This document shows positions 22,547 to 34,800 of a stretch of DNA of 64,000 bases, in pieces; position 1 is the first letter of the stretch, and the number at the start of each line of letters is the position of its first letter. Made by a program: the position numbers and the translations under genes. Source of the DNA: Gracilaria domingensis (taxonomy: Eukaryota; Rhodophyta; Florideophyceae; Gracilariales; Gracilariaceae); the NCBI GenBank assembly GCA_022539475.1, contig VCMS01000026.1:1-64000 (forward strand), read 5' to 3'. The notes beneath the pieces are model-generated. The model worked only from the letters and a program-made list of their open reading frames with translations. It was not told the origin of the DNA and made no database searches.

Positions 22547-23400
22547 GTGTGCTCGCGCGGCTGCGGGCCACATCGTACACGACGCGCGGCTTGGGCCGCG
22601 CTGGCGCGCGTGCGCAGCACGCGCGCGCATACGTGCACGACGAGCTGCAGCCTGGAGCCCTTGCGTGGGTGGCGGGTGAAGTGCGCGCGATGGCAACCAA
22701 CAGACGCGCGCGCGCCAGCGCGTGGAAGTCCGCGTAGATGGCGGCTGCTTCGCGTCTTGGGTGCTGTACGTCGGGCAGTTTGGAATTTGTTGCCCTTCCG
22801 CTGAGCTCATCAAATTTTATTGGTTGAAGCTCGTAGTGGCTCCCCTTTTGGAGCGGTGTTATGCCGATGCCAACGAGTCCAGGCGAATCTCGTCGTTCTT
22901 CTTTCGCGGCAACCACTGTCTGGTGATCCACCGCTGTGCGCACGCGGCCAGCGCTGCCCTTCCCGCCGCAGCGCTCCTCGCTCGCTTTCAGCCTTGTTAG
23001 CGCTGATCCATCGTGAGAATCTCTGTCCAACATTTATTTGTTATCCTGCTTGCGTTTCTGCGCCTCATCATCCTCTACCCATAAAAACGCGCTGTGGTCA
23101 CTCCAGCCGTTTTCCACCGCTCATACGAAAGCAGCATCTCCACTTCGTCCACCGTTACCGTGATGCAGCTTTTCGGAGTCACCATCACCACCTTGTTTCC
23201 TCCGCAACGCCTGACGCACATTGTGCTGCTCGATGCCACGCATTCAAACTTGGTCTCACCCGCGCGCAGCCTGCACCATTCAGAGCTTGCGCCGGGCTCC
23301 TCCATGTCGTAAACTCGCCACCTTGGCGCCTAGTCAGTTGGCACGTGCAAAAGTCGTCTGGTTTGCTTGAATCGCTTTGTCCAGCTAAAGTGTTGTGCTT
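22547..23400. other. Spacer with uncertain minus-strand coding remnants
   Basis: Two minus-strand frames read like protein without matching a known family: one at about 22740-22920 (contains HYELQPIKFDELSG) and one at 23075-23305 (contains GNKVVMVTPKSCITVTVDEV). They are in different frames and lack a joint gene structure. A host gene broken by the retrotransposon insertion is possible but unproven. Confidence 0.3.
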
Positions 23401-23454
23401 GTTAGCGCCGTCATCACTTTTGCTGTCGTCCTTGTCGTTCGAGTGCGGCATTCA

Positions 23455-24095
23455 ACCAGGCCGTTTCTCCCACGTCTCATTGCGCAACCCATCATTGTAC
23501 TTCTCCCAATTCCATGCAAGCACAGCCCAGCATTGTATTTCTCCCAACTAGACGTAGTCACAGCCCACATCGTATTCTACCAAACCACATGTAGGCACAG
23601 CCCAGCATTTTGATCTTCCCAACTAGACACAGGCACAGCCTAGTATCATTGTTTCCATTCATGAAATCCAAAGCACCATGTGCTTGGCACAGCCAAGCAT
23701 ATGGTATTTTCGATTTCTTAGCCACTGCAACAGGCGCAGCCCGTCGCAACAACATTTCCGACCTCAACGAAACACAGTATAACGCACTCATACGTACTAG
23801 CCGTAGGCGCAGCCCAACATCATAGTCCTCCTAACTAAATGTAGGCACAGCCCAGCATTGTAGCCTTCCCAACTAGACGTAGTCACAGCCCGCATCGTAG
23901 TCTTCCAAATCACATGTAGGCACAGCCCAGTATTGTGATCTTCCCAAATAGACACAGGCACAGCCTAGCATCGTAGTTTCCATCCACGAAATCTGAAGCA
24001 CCATCTGCTTAGCCCAGCCAAGCATGTGGCAGCTCAGATTTCTCAGCCACTGCGACAGACGAAGTCCACCGCAACAACATTTCCATAAAGAACCC
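23455..24095. repeat. Degenerate minisatellite with GGCACAGCCCAGCAT core and a 325-bp higher-order copy
   Basis: About a dozen copies of a 35-50 bp unit share the core GGCACAGCCCAGCATTGTA followed by a TTCCCAACTAGAC-like half. Sequence at about 23590-23760 recurs at about 23915-24090 in the same order, including the GATCTTCCCAA and CCAAAGCACCATG-type segments, so a larger block of roughly 325 bp was duplicated. Copies are diverged, unlike the two clean arrays. Confidence 0.75.
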
Positions 24096-24139
24096 ACCAG
24101 CAGATCTGTTAGTAGATAGCTAGTAGCTGCAGCCGATTT

Positions 24140-24940
24140 AAGGGTGGACGTTGGGGGCCCTGCGCAGTGCAAGCAGCGGCGGCGGCGGCGGCCATGCTGG
24201 CGGCTTCTGGTGTATGGGAACGGTTTTGGTAATTATTTTCCGGAGCAAAACATACAAGCTATTTCTTTGAAACGGAAGTCAAGAAATTTTCTCACGTGAT
24301 GAAAACGTAATTTTTACGTCTCGTCAAAATCAATCTACGGCCTTAAACTTTCAATCCTGGCCGCGTTCTCCACTCGCGCTCTGCCTGGCTTCGCCCGCGC
24401 TCTCTTCCCGCACTACAGTACTATGGGACCGCTTCGCCCACCGCTTGCCCGACAGAGTGCGCGCGCGCCAGCACTCTGTCATCTCTAGCTAGCAAGCGTG
24501 GACGAAGAGCTAGCAATTCGTCCACGCCTACTCGGTGTTTAGAGAATCTAAAACGTTTCGCCTGTTTCTGGCACTTAGCAATCGAGCATCGTATGCTACC
24601 CCTTCCAGCTGCGGGGGAATGTTGTGATGCTCGATGCGCTCACAGACAAGAGTGCTGCTTTCATTAAGTCGGAATTGAATGGAACTCCAGTTTAAGTTAC
24701 TTCACTGCGTTTATTGCTACCATCAAAAGCCAGGAAGATTTTCGAAGCTTACAATTCCATAGAGGTCTACGATGCGTCAAGAGCATTTTAAAGTTCCAAA
24801 TAATATGAAGTATTCGCAAAACTGTCCTTCAGATACAAGTTTGACTTTTTATTCGCCCCAAACTTCTCTTTCAAACTCTTGAAAGGCCTCAGGATCGTTA
24901 ACCCAGTTTGCGTTCTTAGAAATACTTTGAGCGTGTTGTA
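24140..24940. other. Spacer, no gene recognised
   Basis: Contains a short GC-rich island near 24170-24200 and an 11-bp-arm inverted repeat at 24496-24527 (GCGTGGACGAA). There is no supported ORF. Confidence 0.45.
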
Positions 24941-26067
24941 TCATGTGCGATAAACTATTAAAACGTGGCACTCTTGTGGCGCATCATTATTGTACGCAGC
25001 ACAATAGTTCCAATAAGCATTAGGTCCAACCATTCCAATTTTTTGCATGATGAACTCATCCATATACCCTAGAGATCTATGCAACTGAATGCATCCTCGT
25101 TTTAAGGAATGCCCTGTAGAACTGTTCGCGTCCGCATTTCCAATCCCAATAGAACGCAATCGTTCTCGCATAAAACCTACAAACGTATTGGTAGTTAATG
25201 CTCGATCAAACACTAAACGATCTCCCGCTTTAGTTTGCACTACGTCAGGAAAAAGCGCACTGTCCGCATTTCCCCTCACACTGATCCATGAATACAACGC
25301 AACATAGGGGTCCATGTAGACAGAATGACAAAAGGCTGTGTTTCCGTCCCAGTCAGATATTTGATAAACACGTTCAACGGTAGAGTTCTTTATGGAACAA
25401 GATAATGTTAGTGTTGCTGATTGTCTTCCAATTGATACATGACTCATTTCCAGCTTAGTGATTTCATCATACCTTAGTCCAAGAAACAGTCCTAGGACAA
25501 ATATTGAATGCAGTAAGACGTCCATAAGCTTCACTTCCTTAGACCCAAACCAATATTTCTCTGCGTGGTCGCATACAATTTCTGCGGTGATTGGTCTGGC
25601 GCGTGTTTTCACTCCTCCATACTTCGCAAGATTAACCCTATACACTCTTCGAAACTCCTCAAAGTCTGGGTTCTTCGTAAGTGGATTACCCTGAATAACA
25701 TCTTTTGATTGCTCACAAAACCATGGTCCCCGGTGCCCGTGTTTTTCGTACATGAGGCGTAGACCTTGGACATAACCCCCAAACGTATCGATCTTCATAG
25801 CGTTTTGGTGTTGTATCTGCAGGGATCTACTAAAAAATTCATTACCAGGGTAGGAGAGTGAGCAGAAATTCTGTGCGGGTCGGTCTCATCATGTTCCTTT
25901 GCGAACCGCATAAACAAGCGTTGCGATCTTTCCATATTAGCCAAAGTTGAATCGCTATAGGACTTGTTAACAATATCGGTTATAGATCGCAGTCCTTTAG
26001 AAGTCTTGCAACGGCTGTTGGTATCCGTTGGTTTTGCGGCATCTGGATGAACATTCTGCTTTTTCAT
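24941..26067 (-). CDS. Tyrosine recombinase, Crypton-like, with one frame change
   Basis: Two frames cover one protein of about 375 residues. The N-terminal 90 residues (ATG at 26067, stop at 25795) form an integrase SAM-like DNA-binding domain. The catalytic part starts at an ATG at 25798 that overlaps the upstream stop as ATGA, shifted by one frame. Catalytic features are box I in LGLRYDEITKL, box II GHSLKRG (Lys at the usual HxxR arginine) and a terminal AYWNYCAAY segment with the likely nucleophilic Tyr. Such enzymes cut and rejoin DNA through a 3'-phosphotyrosine. The frame change may be a mutation, a small intron or translational coupling. It is divergent from the GCR1-like ORF, with 361 bp between. 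Confidence 0.8.
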
Positions 26068-26428
26068 GCTTCACAGAATGTAAATGTTTGCTTGTACTTC
26101 CGGTCTAAAGAACAATTACTTGTCTCGAGATCTTGACGACGACAGTGCTGATTTGAAACAAGTGTAGTTCATCGTAAACGTTGTCATGTAGACAACTGAT
26201 TCAAACACTGTGAGCATGAGGAAATCTGTGACAGGTTTACACGGATACACGTTTTACGCTGTTGTATGTTTTTGGTTGCTAACGTTGGGTTCATGAACTG
26301 CTTGAGAGATTTCTGGAGAGCTCGGAGGCAAGATACGTTGTTCTCGGCGTTCATTTCTCCTAGTAACCTTTCCTTTCTTCTCTGTTCTCTTACGATAAAC
26401 ATTTATAAACGTGGTATACTCAAGCGAT
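26068..26428. promoter_or_regulatory. Shared divergent promoter region of recombinase and GCR1-like ORF
   Basis: 361 bp separate the two divergent start codons. The region is AT-rich, with AACATTTATAAACG just before 26411 as a TATA-like candidate for the rightward gene. No terminal repeats of a mobile element are evident. Confidence 0.35.
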
Positions 26429-27292
26429 ATGGAACGAAAAGGACCGATTCGGCCAAAGCAGGGCGGAGGAACAGGGGTTGGGTTCAAAATGCCACCACAG
26501 ATCTATCTTGACGAGCCAAGGAAGTTTCCGATTATTCTTTCTGACATCAAGCGCTTTCTGGAACACGCAAAGAGCCAATCAGAACTGCTCTTAATTGAAT
26601 CCACTGAATTCCAAAGAGGTGCTGTGCAAAATAAGCTAGAGCATCTCAATGTCGTAGAAGAATCTCTGCAGTGGAGAATATTTGTCTTAAATCAACGCAA
26701 AAACAGTGATCTAAACTGGAATACAACGGCGATAAGCAGCTGTACCAAAATTCAGAATATGTCAAGAACTCAGCTTCTAAAGACATCGATGCACCAGAGG
26801 CGTGATATGGTTCTTAGTACAGAATCGTTTTACAATGTGCAAGGAGCCTAACATGTGATGAAGACAATTGACAAGCGTATCTCTTCACCGAGTCCTAATG
26901 CAGCATTTTGCGCTCTTCGTATGCCGATTACGCAGTTTATTCCGGGTCTGCCGAATCAAATTGAAGAAGTTGTTCAGTTATGGCGGAGGGGTGATAAGAA
27001 ACGGTTCTACCCGGTGTATCTTTTTGACACTGTTCTACAGCGCAAGAAGCTAATTCACGGTTATACAGATTGCCGCTGGAGAGAATCTGGGCAGAATTCT
27101 GCATATTACAAGTTCAAGAAGCTTGTAACCATAGTTTTCGAAGCCCATGGAGACCTTCCAATCTTCGATGTTAACAATCGAAACTGGAATGAAGCTGTTT
27201 CGATGTTCCACGCGAAGCACGATAGAGAAAAGCCACTTCCGCTCAGCGTTTTCTTTATGAAAAAAGTATATCAAGGTTCTCACTCGAAGTGA
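26429..27292 (+). CDS. GCR1_C-like DNA-binding protein with an in-frame stop
   Basis: The frame from the ATG at 26429 to the TGA at 27290 is broken only by TAA at 26849-26851. The N-terminal part is helical with no known domain. The C-terminal 100 residues (IEEVVQLWRRGDKKRFYPV, then CRWRESGQNSAYYKFKKLV) match the layout of the GCR1_C domain: a Trp-Arg start, a central WR and an aromatic/basic helix. In fungi that domain occurs in the Gcr1 activator and at the C-terminus of Crypton tyrosine recombinases. Sitting next to a divergent recombinase supports a joint mobile module. A 27-nt GT...AG stretch spans the stop, so a micro-intron is conceivable. The domain call was made by eye. Confidence 0.45.
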
Positions 27293-27429
27293 GTATACTC
27301 CGTACATTTTCTTAGTATACGTTTTGCTTTGATCGTAATAAATGTTTAGAACACAAGAGTCTGTTCGTATAAATGCCAAGATTATAACATCCGCCTTGAG
27401 TTGCGTTGCATGCGGCGTCCAAGCGATGG

Positions 27430-30400
27430 TGCACATCCACAGAATGCAGCTTTATATGTCACTGCCATATCCCGAGCGGCTGCACAGAGTGTAATCACTT
27501 GGGAACATCCCACGATTGCACTCATGTCCGCGGCACAGCCGTGGCAGCAGCTGCTCGGGAACGATGATAAAGCTGCATTCTTGTGCACAGCCCAAGAATG
27601 CAGCTTTATATGGCATAGCCATATCCCAAGCAGCTGCACAGAGTGTAATCACTTGGGAACATCCCACGATTGTTTAGAGCAACGCAATTTGCGTGGTTAT
27701 CAGGATGATGCGCCTCATATACTCAGGGGAGTGATACGAGGATGCACTCGAAGAGTTATGAGTTGGACCGAATTTTGGCGGTTACTTTTGGAATGGCTTT
27801 CCCACAGTTACCTGTAATCAGGGTTGCCATTGCTGGCCAATACCGCTAGGTGGACGCGTGTACTACACCACCGTGTGTGTGCATATTATGGGACAATAGG
27901 TAGTGCACCTGAGGTGCCTGACACTGGGCTAGCCATGTGTACGGACCCCTGCGGGTGTGCACCACGTGTATATAGTTAGTTTAGATCTACTTAGGTGAGC
28001 TTGACCTCGTCGTCGCGAGCACCTTTGTAAAGTTAACCCGAGCACTTCTAAGTGAACTTTTCGTCGAGTAGCGCTCTCCTGAGTGGACTCTACACGAGTG
28101 AGGCTCTGGCGCCAACCGCCTACGTGGGTTATCACTCTCGCGAGTATAGCCACGTCTGGTTACGGTGGTCCTACCCTCTCGCTACCTTTGAGGAACATCT
28201 GTCGTTGATGTCGGGACCTGAGGGTCGTACCGAGGAGGTATAGGACTAGATTACGAAGTGATCCGACTCTGTATAGAGCTTTGCCGTGTTTACGGAAACC
28301 CGTGCATTACGGTTGGAGGATCTCGCCCCGCTCCGGCCACAGTGCCGAAGAGGCCCTACCCGTCGCGTGTGGGTGTTGTTTGGTTGTTGTTTTCTGTTGC
28401 TTTCCCTCTCGGGACTACACCTGTCGTTGGTCGTGTTTCATCGTTGCCGATACCACCCCATCTCTGGAGTTTCTCATCGTTTCCTCACGACGTGGCCTAG
28501 CACCTCTGTAGGTATAGCCAGTTGCCACTTCGGCCTTACAACCGAGTTACGGTGGTACAGAATGCTCTGTCACTGGTCTGCCACCTCTCACGAGAGCGGA
28601 CCTTCGAACAGTCTGGTGGGTTTCACTCTTCCGAGTTTGCCCCACAGATTGCACTCATGTCCGCGGCACAGCCGTGGCAGCAGCTGCCCAGGAATGATGA
28701 TAAAGCTGCATTCTTGTGCACAGCCTAAGAATGCAGCTTTATATGGCACAGCTATATTCCGAGCGGCTGCACAGAGTGTAATCACTTGGGAACATCCCAC
28801 GATTGCACTCATGTCCGCAGCACAGCCGTGGCAGCAGCTGCCCGGGAATGACGATAAAGCTGCATTCTTGTGCACAGCCCAAGAATGCAGCTTTATGTGG
28901 CACTGCCATATCCCGAGCGGCTGCACAGAGTGTAATCACTTGGGAACATCCCACGATTGCACTCATGTCCGCGGCACAGCCGTGGCAGCAGCTGCTCGGG
29001 AACGATGATAAAGCTGCATTCTTGTGCACAGCCCAAGAATGCAGCTTTATATGGCATAGCCATATCCCAAGCAGCTGCACAGAGTGTAATCACTTGGGAA
29101 CATCCCACGATTGTTTAGAGCAACGCAATTTGCGTGGTTATCAGGATGATGCGCCTCATATACTCAGGGGAGTGATACGAGGATGCACTCGAAGAGTTAT
29201 GAGTTGGACCGAATTTTGGCGGTTACTTTTGGAATGGCTTTCCCACAGTTACCTGTAATCAGGGTTGCCATTGCTGGCCAATACCGCTAGGTGGACGCGT
29301 GTACTACACCACCGTGTGTGTGCATATTATGGGACAATAGGTAGTGCACCTGAGGTGCCTGACACTGGGCTAGCCATGTGTACGGACCCCTGCGGGTGTG
29401 CACCACGTGTAATAGTTAGTTCAGACCTACTTAGGTGAGCTCGACCTCGTCGTCGCGAGCACCTTTGTAAAGTTAACCCGAGCACTTCTAAGTGAACTTT
29501 TCGTCGAGTAGCGCTCTCCTGAGTGGACTCTACACGAGTGAGGCTCTGGCGCCAACCGCCTACGTGGGTTATCACTCTCGCGAGTATAGCCACGTCTGGT
29601 TACGGTGGTCCTACCCTCTCGCTACCTTTGAGGAACATCTGTCGTTGATGTCGGGACCTGAGGGTCGTACCGAGGAGGTATAGGACTAGATTACGAAGTG
29701 ATCCGACTCTGTATAGAGCTTTGCCGTGTTTACGGAAACCCGTGCATTACGGTTGGAGGATCTCGCCCCGCTCCGGCCACAGTGCCGAAGAGGCCCTACC
29801 CGTCGCGTGTGGGTGTTGTTTGGTTGTTGTTTTCTGTTGCTTTCCTTCTCGGGACTACACCTGTCGTTGGTCGTGTTTCATCGTTGCCGATACCACCCCA
29901 TCTCTGGAGTTTCTCATCGTTTCCTCACGACGTGGCCTAGCACCTCTGTAGGTATAGCCAGTTGCCACTTCGGCCTTACAACCGAGTTACGGTGGTACAG
30001 AATGCTCTGTCACTGGTCTGCCACCTCTCACGAGAGCGGACCTTCGAACAGTCTGGTGGGTTTCACTCTTCCGAGTTTGCCCCACAGATTGCACTCATGT
30101 CCGCGGCACAGCCGTGGCAGCAGCTGCCCAGGAATGATGATAAAGCTGCATTCTTGTGCACAGCCTAAGAATGCAGCTTTATATGGCACAGCTATATTCC
30201 GAGCGGCTGCACAGAGTGTAATCACTTGGGAACATCCCACGATTGCACTCATGTCCGCAGCACAGCCGTGGCAGCAGCTGCCCGGGAATGACGATAAAGC
30301 TGCATTCTTGTGCACAGCCCAAGAATGCAGCTTTATGTGGCACTGCCATATCCCGAGCGGCTGCACAGAGTGTAATCACTTGGGAACATCCCACGATTGC

Positions 30401-33400
30401 ACTCATGTCCGCGGCACAGCCGTGGCAGCAGCTGCTCGGGAACGATGATAAAGCTGCATTCTTGTGCACAGCCCAAGAATGCAGCTTTATATGGCATAGC
30501 CATATCCCAAGCAGCTGCACAGAGTGTAATCACTTGGGAACATCCCACGATTGTTTAGAGCAACGCAATTTGCGTGGTTATCAGGATGATGCGCCTCATA
30601 TACTCAGGGGAGTGATACGAGGATGCACTCGAAGAGTTATGAGTTGGACCGAATTTTGGCGGTTACTTTTGGAATGGCTTTCCCACAGTTACCTGTAATC
30701 AGGGTTGCCATTGCTGGCCAATACCGCTAGGTGGACGCGTGTACTACACCACCGTGTGTGTGCATATTATGGGACAATAGGTAGTGCACCTGAGGTGCCT
30801 GACACTGGGCTAGCCATGTGTACGGACCCCTGCGGGTGTGCACCACGTGTACATAGTTAGTTCAGACCTACTTAGGTGAGCTCGACCTCGTCGTCGCGAG
30901 CACCTTTGTAAAGTTAACCCGAGCACTTCTAAGTGAACTTTTCGTCGAGTAGCGCTCTCCTGAGTGGACTCTACACGAGTGAGGCTCTGGCGCCAACCGC
31001 CTACGTGGGTTATCACTCTCGCGAGTATAGCCACGTCTGGTTACGGTGGTCCTACCCTCTCGCTACCTTTGAGGAACATCTGTCGTTGATGTCGGGACCT
31101 GAGGGTCGTACCGAGGAGGTATAGGACTAGATTACGAAGTGATCCGACTCTGTATAGAGCTTTGCCGTGTTTACGGAAACCCGTGCATTACGGTTGGAGG
31201 ATCTCGCCCCGCTCCGGCCACAGTGCCGAAGAGGCCCTACCCGTCGCGTGTGGGTGTTGTTTGGTTGTTGTTTTCTGTTGCTTTCCTTCTCGGGACTACA
31301 CCTGTCGTTGGTCGTGTTTCAGCCGATACCACCCCATCTCTGGAGTTTCTCATCGTTTCCTCACGACGTGGCCTAGCACCTCTGTAGGTATAGCCAGTTG
31401 CCACTTCGGCCTTACAACCGAGTTACGGTGGTACAGAATGCTCTGTCACTGGTCTGCCACCTCTCACGAGAGCGGACCTTCGAACAGTCTGGTGGGTTTC
31501 ACTCTTCCGAGTTTGCCCCACAGATTGCACTCATGTCCGCGGCACAGCCGTGGCAGCAGCTGCCCAGGAATGATGATAAAGCTGCATTCTTGTGCACAGC
31601 CTAAGAATGCAGCTTTATATGGCACAGCTATATTCCGAGCGGCTGCACAGAGTGTAATCACTTGGGAACATCCCACGATTGCACTCATGTCCGCAGCACA
31701 GCCGTGGCAGCAGCTGCCCGGGAATGACGATAAAGCTGCATTCTTGTGCACAGCCCAAGAATGCAGCTTTATGTGGCACTGCCATATCCCGAGCGGCTGC
31801 ACAGAGTGTAATCACTTGGGAACATCCCACGATTGCACTCATGTCCGCGGCACAGCCGTGGCAGCAGCTGCTCGGGAACGATGATAAAGCTGCATTCTTG
31901 TGCACAGCCCAAGAATGCAGCTTTATATGGCATAGCCATATCCCAAGCAGCTGCACAGAGTGTAATCACTTGGGAACATCCCACGATTGTTTAGAGCAAC
32001 GCAATTTGCGTGGTTATCAGGATGATGCGCCTCATATACTCAGGGGAGTGATACGAGGATGCACTCGAAGAGTTATGAGTTGGACCGAATTTTGGCGGTT
32101 ACTTTTGGAATGGCTTTCCCACAGTTACCTGTAATCAGGGTTGCCATTGCTGGCCAATACCGCTAGGTGGACGCGTGTACTACACCACCGTGTGTGTGCA
32201 TATTATGGGACAATAGGTAGTGCACCTGAGGTGCCTGACACTGGGCTAGCCATGTGTACGGACCCCTGCGGGTGTGCACCACGTGTACATAGTTAGTTCA
32301 GACCTACTTAGGTGAGCTCGACCTCGTCGTCGCGAGCACCTTTGTAAAGTTAACCCGAGCACTTCTAAGTGAACTTTTCGTCGAGTAGCGCTCTCCTGAG
32401 TGGACTCTACACGAGTGAGGCTCTGGCGCCAACCGCCTACGTGGGTTATCACTCTCGCGAGTATAGCCACGTCTGGTTACGGTGGTCCTACCCTCTCGCT
32501 ACCTTTGAGGAACATCTGTCGTTGATGTCGGGACCTGAGGGTCGTACCGAGGAGGTATAGGACTAGATTACGAAGTGATCCGACTCTGTATAGAGCTTTG
32601 CCGTGTTTACGGAAACCCGTGCATTACGGTTGGAGGATCTCGCCCCGCTCCGGCCACAGTGCCGAAGAGGCCCTACCCGTCGCGTGTGGGTGTTGTTTGG
32701 TTGTTGTTTTCTGTTGCTTTCCTTCTCGGGACTACACCTGTCGTTGGTCGTGTTTCATCGTTGCCGATACCACCCCATCTCTGGAGTTTCTCATCGTTTC
32801 CTCACGACGTGGCCTAGCACCTCTGTAGGTATAGCCAGTTGCCACTTCGGCCTTACAACCGAGTTACGGTGGTACAGAATGCTCTGTCACTGGTCTGCCA
32901 CCTCTCACGAGAGCGGACCTTCGAACAGTCTGGTGGGTTTCACTCTTCCGAGTTTGCCCCACAGATTGCACTCATGTCCGCGGCACAGCCGTGGCAGCAG
33001 CTGCCCAGGAATGATGATAAAGCTGCATTCTTGTGCACAGCCTAAGAATGCAGCTTTATATGGCACAGCTATATTCCGAGCGGCTGCACAGAGTGTAATC
33101 ACTTGGGAACATCCCACGATTGCACTCATGTCCGCAGCACAGCCGTGGCAGCAGCTGCCCGGGAATGACGATAAAGCTGCATTCTTGTGCACAGCCCAAG
33201 AATGCAGCTTTATGTGGCACTGCCATATCCCGAGCGGCTGCACAGAGTGTAATCACTTGGGAACATCCCACGATTGCACTCATGTCCGCGGCACAGCCGT
33301 GGCAGCAGCTGCTCGGGAACGATGATAAAGCTGCATTCTTGTGCACAGCCCAAGAATGCAGCTTTATATGGCATAGCCATATCCCAAGCAGCTGCACAGA

Positions 33401-34800
33401 GTGTAATCACTTGGGAACATCCCACGATTGTTTAGAGCAACGCAATTTGCGTGGTTATCAGGATGATGCGCCTCATATACTCAGGGGAGTGATACGAGGA
33501 TGCACTCGAAGAGTTATGAGTTGGACCGAATTTTGGCGGTTACTTTTGGAATGGCTTTCCCACAGTTACCTGTAATCAGGGTTGCCATTGCTGGCCAATA
33601 CCGCTAGGTGGACGCGTGTACTACACCACCGTGTGTGTGCATATTATGGGACAATAGGTAGTGCACCTGAGGTGCCTGACACTGGGCTAGCCATGTGTAC
33701 GGACCCCTGCGGGTGTGCACCACGTGTACATAGTTAGTTCAGACCTACTTAGGTGAGCTCGACCTCGTCGTCGCGAGCACCTTTGTAAAGTTAACCCGAG
33801 CACTTCTAAGTGAACTTTTCGTCGAGTAGCGCTCTCCTGAGTGGACTCTACACGAGTGAGGCTCTGGCGCCAACCGCCTACGTGGGTTATCACTCTCGCG
33901 AGTATAGCCACGTCTGGTTACGGTGGTCCTACCCTCTCGCTACCTTTGAGGAACATCTGTCGTTGATGTCAGGACCTGAGGGTCGTACCGAGGAGGTATA
34001 GGACTAGATTACGAAGTGATCCGACTCTGTATAGAGCTTTGCCGTGTTTACGGAAACCCGTGCATTACGGTTGGAGGATCTCGCCCCGCTCCGGCCACAG
34101 TGCCGAAGAGGCCCTACCCGTCGCGTGTGGGTGTTGTTTGGTTGTTGTTTTCTGTTGCTTTCCCTCTCGGGACTACACCTGTCGTTGGTCGTGTTTCATC
34201 GTTGCCGATACCACCCCATCTCTGGAGTTTCTCATCGTTTCCTCACGACGTGGCCTAGCACCTCTGTAGGTATAGCCAGTTGCCACTTCGGCCTTACAAC
34301 CGAGTTACGGTGGTACAGAATGCTCTGTCACTGGTCTGCCACCTCTCACGAGAGCGGACCTTCGAACAGTCTGGTGGGTTTCACTCTTCCGAGTTTGCCC
34401 CACAGATTGCACTCATGTCCGCGGCACAGCCGTGGCAGCAGCTGCCCAGGAATGATGATAAAGCTGCATTCTTGTGCACAGCCTAAGAATGCAGCTTTAT
34501 ATGGCACAGCCATATCCCGAGCGGCTGCACAGAGTGTAATCACTTGGGAACATCCCACGAATGCACTCATGTCCGCGGCACAGCCGTAGCAGCAGCTGTT
34601 CAGGAATGATGATAAAGCTGCATTCTTGTGCACTGCCTAAAAATGCAGCTTTATATGACACAGTCATATTCCGAACGGCTGCACAGAGTGTAATCACTTG
34701 GGAACATCTCATCATTGCACTCATGTCCGCGGCACAGGCGTGGCAGCAGCTGACCGCGAATGATTGTGAAGCTTCGTTTTTGTGCATAGCGTAAGAATGT
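27430..34800. repeat. Tandem array, unit about 1,440 bp, about 5.1 copies
   Basis: Equivalent landmarks recur at 28052, 29492, 30933, 32369 and 33810, giving units of 1440, 1441, 1436 and 1441 bp. The short unit has a 5-bp deletion near 31321. Copies otherwise differ by few bases, except at the right edge (34560-34800), where subrepeats are diverged. Each unit has about 960 bp of unique sequence rich in small palindromes (for example CACTTCTAAGTG, ACTCTCGCGAGT) and three 154-bp subrepeats. ORFs of 112 to 240 codons repeat in each copy, but they read through the subrepeats on both strands and are not credible genes. Confidence 0.97.
28651..29112. repeat. Three 154-bp subrepeats with a 16-17-bp hairpin (one representative unit)
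   Basis: Subrepeats start at 28651, 28805 and 28959 with GCACTCATGTCCGC. Each holds an inverted repeat, ATAAAGCTGCATTCTT and its complement, around an 8-11 nt loop (first copy: arms 28700-28715 and 28727-28742). The same trio occurs in every unit of the array, so about 15 copies of this hairpin lie in 7 kb. The last trio, at about 34405-34790, is diverged. Confidence 0.9.

Noticed and set aside
22753-22860. Possible rRNA fragment (GAAGCTCGTAGTGGC resembles a conserved 18S segment)
   Set aside because: Only about a dozen bases match, and the surrounding sequence does not follow rRNA.
28286-34589. 151- to 240-codon ORFs in the 1.44-kb array
   Set aside because: They read through hairpin subrepeats, overlap on both strands and consist of repeated translated satellite sequence.
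27401-34794. Tandem tRNA or snRNA genes in the array hairpins
   Set aside because: No tRNA-like A/B boxes or cloverleaf and no snRNA signatures were found around the hairpins.
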